Assembly: GCA_032251315.1 (NCBI GenBank)
Contig: JAVVEE010000079.1
Location: forward strand, 1-10,708
DNA from: LH-M37 sp032251315
GTDB lineage: Bacteria; Pseudomonadota; Gammaproteobacteria; SZUA-229
Direction of reading: 5' to 3'
Length of the DNA stretch: 10,708 nucleotides
In this document: one piece after another, positions 6,971 to 10,708 of the stretch
Position numbering within the stretch: the first letter of the stretch is position 1
Layout: each line of letters begins with the position of its first letter
Translations under genes and position numbers: made by a program
The notes under the pieces: model-generated
Told to the model about the DNA's origin: nothing
The model's database searches: none
Seen by the model: only the letters and a program-made list of their open reading frames with translations

Positions 6971-7001
6971 TTGCGTGCTGTGCTGAATACATTGATATAA
7001 T
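6971..7001 (+). promoter_or_regulatory. Extended -10 promoter for cvfB-hrpB
   Basis: TGATATAAT at 6993-7001 is a perfect -10 hexamer (TATAAT, 6996-7001) with the extended TGn motif directly before it. A weak -35, TTGCGT (6971-6976), sits at a long 19-base spacing; extended -10 promoters often tolerate this. Transcription would start near 7008, giving a leader of about 28 bases before cvfB. It diverges from the ppnN control region within a 175-bp gap. Confidence 0.7.
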
Positions 7002-7036
7002 GGCACATTAGCGAAGTTTTATAGCGAGAGTACAGA

Positions 7037-7873
7037 ATGATCAAAGTGGGCAGAAGTTATGAACTGGATGTGATAAAGGCCACGGATTTCGGTTTCTATC
7101 TGGATGCGGAAGCGCTCGGCGAAGTGCTGCTGCCGATCAAATATGCACCGGAGGATCTGGAAGTCGGCGACTATCTGGAGGTATTCCTGTATCTCGACTC
7201 AGAAGGCCGGCCTGTGGCCACCACCCAGAAACCCAAAGCCCGGGTTGGTGAATTCGCCTATCTAAACGTGGTCGCCAATACTGAGGTGGGCGCTTTTTTA
7301 GACTGGGGTCTGGATAAAGATCTACTGGTGCCATTCTCCGAACAGCACCGACCTATGGAAGTCGGACACTCTTATCTGGTTCATATTTACCTCAATGATG
7401 CCGATGGCCGCATTGTGGCTTCATCCAAAATTGACAAGTTTCTGGATGACGAAAAACCCCACGACTTCAAACCCCAGCAGGCGGTTGATTTGATTATCGC
7501 CAACAGCACCGATCTCGGTTACAAGGCCATTGTTAACCATAGCCACTGGGGCGTGCTTTATAAAAACGAGGTGCATCAGCGCCTCAGTTTTGGTCAGAGC
7601 ATTCAGGGCTTTATCAAGCACATTCGGCCCGACGGAAAAATCGACCTGAGCCTCGAAGGCGGACAGGTGACTCGCGATAAGTATTCTGAAATCATTTTAA
7701 ACTACCTGAAAAGACAGAACGGATTCGCACCGGTGCATGACAAGTCCGATCCCAAATTAATTTCCGATCTGTTTGGCATGAGCAAAGGCGCGTTCAAAAA
7801 AGCCATCGGCGGCCTGTACAAGCAGCGGGTCATTAGCATCGAGAAGGACGGCATCCGTTTACTTGATAAGTAA
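7037..7873 (+). CDS. cvfB: CvfB/YitL-family S1-domain RNA-binding protein
   Basis: A 278-residue cytoplasmic protein with the CvfB layout: three S1-type OB-fold domains followed by a winged helix. The first S1-like unit is about 2-64 (GRSYELDVIKATDFGFYLDA), the second about 70-131 (VGAFLDWGLDKDLLVPF) and the third about 145-207 (ending in GKIDLSLEGG). The winged helix spans about 215-278 (SDLFGMSKGAFKKAIGGLYK). In Staphylococcus, CvfB binds RNA and affects virulence gene expression; the role in gammaproteobacteria is poorly known. The start ATG 7037 has GAGAG six bases upstream (7026-7030), and an extended -10 promoter lies just before. hrpB begins five bases after the stop, which makes co-expression likely. 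The family call is firm; the RNA target is unknown. Confidence 0.92.
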   Translation: MIKVGRSYELDVIKATDFGFYLDAEALGEVLLPIKYAPEDLEVGDYLEVFLYLDSEGRPVATTQKPKARVGEFAYLNVVANTEVGAFLDWGLDKDLLVPFSEQHRPMEVGHSYLVHIYLNDADGRIVASSKIDKFLDDEKPHDFKPQQAVDLIIANSTDLGYKAIVNHSHWGVLYKNEVHQRLSFGQSIQGFIKHIRPDGKIDLSLEGGQVTRDKYSEIILNYLKRQNGFAPVHDKSDPKLISDLFGMSKGAFKKAIGGLYKQRVISIEKDGIRLLDK

Positions 7874-7878
7874 GTGAC

Positions 7879-10467
7879 ATGCTGAACCTTCCCATTAATG
7901 CTGTTCTGGGCGAAATCCAGGACACATTAAACACTCACCACCGCGTTGTCCTGCAAGCGCCGCCGGGCGCAGGCAAAACCACGGCGGTACCCATCGCCCT
8001 GCTCGACCAGCCCTGGCTGAAAGACAGGCAGATTATTGTGCTGGAACCGCGACGCCTTGCCGCGCGCAATGCGGCGGCGCGCATGGCCTATCTGCTTGGT
8101 GAAAAAGTCGGCGAGCGCGTGGGTTATCAAATTCGGCAGGATAGCTGCCTGAGCGCGAAAACAAAAATACTGGTCGTCACCGAAGGCATTTTAACGCGCA
8201 AATTACAGGCCGACCCGGAGCTGAAAAATACCGCACTGGTGATCTTCGATGAATTCCACGAACGCAGTCTGCATGCTGATCTATCACTGGCGCTGTGTTT
8301 GCAGAGCCAGCAGATTCTGCGCGAAGATTTAAAAATTCTGGTGATGTCGGCAACGCTGAATACCAGCGCCGTCTCAGCGCTGCTCAATAACGCGCCGATT
8401 ATTCAAAGCGAGGGCCGCAGTTTTCCGGTGGACATAAAATACCTCGACAGGCCCGTGCCGCAGCACGGTCATCAGCCGCTGATCGCCAGTCTGATGAATA
8501 GTGTCAAACAGGTTATTGAGCAGCACGCCGGTAACTGTCTGGTGTTTCTCCCCGGCGTTAAAGAGATCAACCAGCTTGCCGCTCAGCTCAAACAATATAT
8601 TGAAAGTGCTGCCATCAACAACATTGTGCTGGCACCGTTACACGGCAATCTGAGCAAGCAGCAACAGGATCTGGCGATCTCTCCGTCTCCGGATGGTCGA
8701 CGTAAGATAGTACTGGCCACCAACATTGCCGAGACCAGCATTACCATCGAAGGCATCAGCTGCGTGGTGGATTCGGGACTGGAACGCATTTTAGATTACA
8801 GCCCGGCGTCAGGCATGAACCGCCTGAAAACGCAGTTCATCTCGCAGGATTCCGCCGAGCAGCGCAGTGGCCGCGCCGGACGCTTATCCGCCGGCGTGTG
8901 TTACCGCCTGTGGACCGCGCAGCAACAACCGCGTCTGCTCAAACATTCCTGCGCCGAAATTCTACACAGCGATTTATCCACGCTGGTGCTGGAACTGGCC
9001 AACTGGGGCGTGCAGCAACTCGACGACATGCAGTGGATGGACAGCCCGCCCACCAGCGCCACCGAGCAGGCCAGAACATTATTGCTGCAACTGCACGCCC
9101 TCGATGACAGCGGCAGAATCACGCCCCACGGTCGCGACATGCTCAGGCTGGGCACACACCCGCGACTGGCGCACATGATGTTGTCTGCAACAGAGATTAG
9201 TCAGAGCTACCATGCCTGCCTGATCGCCAGCCTGCTCACGGAAAAAGATCTGTTTCTGGCCAGCGCGGAAAAAAGCGCCGACATTCATGATCGCCTCAAT
9301 GTGCTTATGCAGACACATTCACCCGGCTCCAATCATCACGGTGTCGATCGGCAGCAATGTCAGCGCATCACAAAAACCGCCGATGATTTTTTCAAGCGCC
9401 TTAAAAACTGCGCTGCCGCAAGCATAAACAAGGAGCAGCCGGATCATAATTTAAGCGGCGTACTGCTGGCCTACGCCTACCCGGATCGGATCGCGAAGCA
9501 GCGCAGCCCGCATGCACCGCGCTACCTGCTCAGCAACGGCAAGGGCGCGGCTATTGCGCCGCATCTACAGCATCACCTTCATGAATATATTGTCATCGCC
9601 AATCTTGACGAACAGCAGGGCGAAGCCCGCATCTACCTGGCCGCTGACATTAACGCGCAGCAGTTACAGGGCTATTTTTCGGCCAACATTCAGCAGCAGG
9701 AAACGGTTAGCTGGAATGAAACACTGCAACGGGTCGAAGCCCGGCAGACCAGAAGCATCGGCAAGATCGTTTTACAGGAAGCGCTCATCAGCGATGACAA
9801 AAAATCCGCAACCAAAGCAGCCATCCAGCAATGCCTGATTACGGCGATTAGAAACACCGGCCTGCAATGTTTAAACTGGTCGCCTGCCGCTGACAGCCTC
9901 AGCCAGCGCGTGCAGTTTATCAACCATCACCTCAGTCACAATCCGACACTAAAGCCGCAGCTTAATGCTCAAACCCTGCCGGACTTTTCAGACGAGGCAT
10001 TGTTAAATAATCTGGAGACATGGCTGCAACCTTATCTAAACAATGAAACCAGCATCAGACAATGTGCAAAACTCAATATCCATACCCTGCTTTCCAGCCA
10101 GCTCAGCTGGGAACAGCAGCAGTTAATCAACAAACTCGCGCCGGAAAAAATCACCGTACCCAGCGGCTCCGCCATCAGCATTGATTACACCGACTCCATC
10201 CAGCCGGTGCTCGCGGTAAGATTGCAGGAAGTGTTCGGCTTGTATGAAACACCGACCGTACTCAATGGCCACTGCAAATTAATGATGCACCTGCTCTCCC
10301 CCGCCCGCCGTCCCATGCAGGTAACGCAGGATCTAAACAGCTTCTGGCAGACAACCTATCATGAAGTTAAAAAAGAACTGCGCGGCAAATACAAAAGACA
10401 CTACTGGCCCGATGACCCGTTCAATGCCCAGGCCACCAGTAAAACTAAAAAGCAGATGAACCGGTAA
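7879..10467 (+). CDS. hrpB: DEAH/DExH-box ATP-dependent helicase HrpB
   Basis: An 862-residue helicase, slightly longer than E. coli HrpB (about 810-820). Superfamily 2 motifs are complete: Walker A APPGAGKTT (27-35), EPRRLAAR (56-63), DEFH (124-127, the form of the DExH box usual in HrpB), SAT (157-159), TNIAETSITI (281-290) and QRSGRAGR (328-335). A helicase-associated region follows, then the diagnostic HrpB C-terminal domain with LLSPARRPMQVTQDL (805-819) and KYKRHYWPDDP (837-847). The C-terminal half is rich in Gln and His. No cellular role is firmly established for HrpB; RNA helicase activity is inferred from the family. The start ATG 7879 is five bases after the cvfB stop and has only a weak ribosome site, so translation probably depends on coupling to cvfB. 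No standard rightward terminator is seen after the stop. Confidence 0.96.
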   Translation: MLNLPINAVLGEIQDTLNTHHRVVLQAPPGAGKTTAVPIALLDQPWLKDRQIIVLEPRRLAARNAAARMAYLLGEKVGERVGYQIRQDSCLSAKTKILVVTEGILTRKLQADPELKNTALVIFDEFHERSLHADLSLALCLQSQQILREDLKILVMSATLNTSAVSALLNNAPIIQSEGRSFPVDIKYLDRPVPQHGHQPLIASLMNSVKQVIEQHAGNCLVFLPGVKEINQLAAQLKQYIESAAINNIVLAPLHGNLSKQQQDLAISPSPDGRRKIVLATNIAETSITIEGISCVVDSGLERILDYSPASGMNRLKTQFISQDSAEQRSGRAGRLSAGVCYRLWTAQQQPRLLKHSCAEILHSDLSTLVLELANWGVQQLDDMQWMDSPPTSATEQARTLLLQLHALDDSGRITPHGRDMLRLGTHPRLAHMMLSATEISQSYHACLIASLLTEKDLFLASAEKSADIHDRLNVLMQTHSPGSNHHGVDRQQCQRITKTADDFFKRLKNCAAASINKEQPDHNLSGVLLAYAYPDRIAKQRSPHAPRYLLSNGKGAAIAPHLQHHLHEYIVIANLDEQQGEARIYLAADINAQQLQGYFSANIQQQETVSWNETLQRVEARQTRSIGKIVLQEALISDDKKSATKAAIQQCLITAIRNTGLQCLNWSPAADSLSQRVQFINHHLSHNPTLKPQLNAQTLPDFSDEALLNNLETWLQPYLNNETSIRQCAKLNIHTLLSSQLSWEQQQLINKLAPEKITVPSGSAISIDYTDSIQPVLAVRLQEVFGLYETPTVLNGHCKLMMHLLSPARRPMQVTQDLNSFWQTTYHEVKKELRGKYKRHYWPDDPFNAQATSKTKKQMNR

Positions 10468-10482
10468 TTTGCTATAAGAATG

Positions 10483-10550
10483 TCCGCAAAGAACGCAGAT
10501 AAAATCTTTTAATCATATCCGCGAAGGACGCGAAAAACGCGAAGAAAAAC
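10483..10550. repeat. Degenerate GCGAARRAC tandem/direct repeats after hrpB
   Basis: TCCGCAAAGAACGC (10483-10496) is repeated as TCCGCGAAGGACGC (10518-10531), differing only A to G at two places. The second copy runs into a 9-base tandem: GCGAAGGAC (10521-10529), GCGAAAAAC (10530-10538), GCGAAGAAA (10539-10547). The CGCG blocks can pair into small hairpins. To my knowledge similar CGCGAAGGACGCGAA strings recur between genes of many environmental proteobacteria, so this looks like a dispersed intergenic repeat. That part is from memory and untested here. Confidence 0.6.
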
Positions 10551-10601
10551 AAACCTCATTGTTATTTTTTTTGCGAGTACAACTCACAGTCGAATGAGGT
10601 T
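10545..10601 (-). terminator. Leftward terminator-like hairpin with long loop
   Basis: AACCTCATT (10552-10560) and AATGAGGTT (10593-10601) form a perfect 9-bp inverted repeat. The 32-base loop contains an inner GAGT-aca-ACTC stem (10575-10585). Read leftward, the second arm is followed by TGTTTTTC (10551-10544), as in an intrinsic terminator. On the plus strand no T-run follows. It would stop a leftward transcript entering from beyond the right edge, converging on hrpB. The long loop lowers confidence. Confidence 0.4.
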
Positions 10602-10632
10602 GTATGGTTAGCATTATTCTATTGTTATTTTT
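10558..10632 (+). repeat. 12-bp direct repeat ATTGTTATTTTT
   Basis: ATTGTTATTTTT occurs exactly at 10558-10569 and 10621-10632, 63 bases apart. The copies flank the right arm of the long-loop hairpin. The sequence is AT-rich, so chance is a real alternative. No coding sequence is seen here. Confidence 0.4.
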
Positions 10633-10644
10633 ACTCATCAAATG

Positions 10645-10688
10645 CTGGATTCCGACCAGAAGCTTGCCGGAATGACACTCTATCCGGC
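10645..10688. repeat. ATTCCG/CGGAAT hairpin overlapping a second hairpin
   Basis: GCTGGATTCCG (10644-10654) and CGGAATGAC (10668-10676) contain perfect 6-bp arms, ATTCCG and CGGAAT, around a 13-base loop. The right arm can instead pair as GCCGGA (10666-10671) with TCCGGC (10683-10688) around an 11-base loop, so the two hairpins exclude each other. To my knowledge, CTGGATTCC...GGAATGAC is a common dispersed intergenic repeat in proteobacteria. The window ends shortly after, at GGGGTC. Confidence 0.5.
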
Positions 10689-10708
10689 TTTGGGGTCTTA
10701 AGTAAGTG

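Noticed and set aside
10483..10550. Possible CRISPR array in the GCGAARRAC repeats
   Set aside because: Units are 9 bases and degenerate, without unique spacers of regular length, and no cas gene is present.

Overview
The window is ordinary bacterial chromosome, dense with genes and most likely from a gammaproteobacterium. The basis is the set of full-length RhlE, PpnN, HrpB, a CvfB-type S1 protein, an HtpX-like protease, and a DUF294 sensor/nucleotidyltransferase coupled to a DEDDh exonuclease. Genus cannot be named from this sequence. Coding DNA is moderately GC-rich; the htpX gene and the gaps around it are clearly AT-richer.

Layout. Positions 1-255 hold no convincing gene, only a hairpin near the left edge. 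Five genes then lie on the minus strand; in order of transcription they are ppnN (6861-5491), rhlE (5325-4060), htpX-like (3970-3113), the cNMP/CBS/DUF294 protein (2887-986) and the exonuclease (984-256). A good intrinsic terminator follows ppnN, and a consensus -10 with a 16-bp palindrome lies before rhlE, so ppnN and rhlE are probably separate units. The 225-bp gap before the DUF294 gene carries four copies of GCTTAAA. The DUF294 and exonuclease genes are one base apart and translationally coupled. On the plus strand, an extended -10 promoter drives cvfB (7037-7873), and hrpB (7879-10467) follows after 5 bases. Positions 10468-10708 are non-coding and repeat-rich: degenerate 9-mer tandem repeats, a leftward terminator-like hairpin, an ATTCCG/CGGAAT hairpin and a 12-bp direct repeat.

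How the genes relate. Most products act on RNA or nucleotides: RhlE and HrpB are helicases, the CvfB-like protein binds RNA, PpnN breaks down nucleoside monophosphates under (p)ppGpp control in E. coli, and a DEDDh exonuclease is paired with a sensor nucleotidyltransferase. HtpX is a membrane quality-control protease. I see no phage, integrase, transposase gene, CRISPR, tRNA or rRNA. The least explained parts are the DUF294-exonuclease pair, the GCTTAAA cluster, the rhlE operator-like palindrome and the repeat-rich right edge. I did not find a clearly new multi-gene system.
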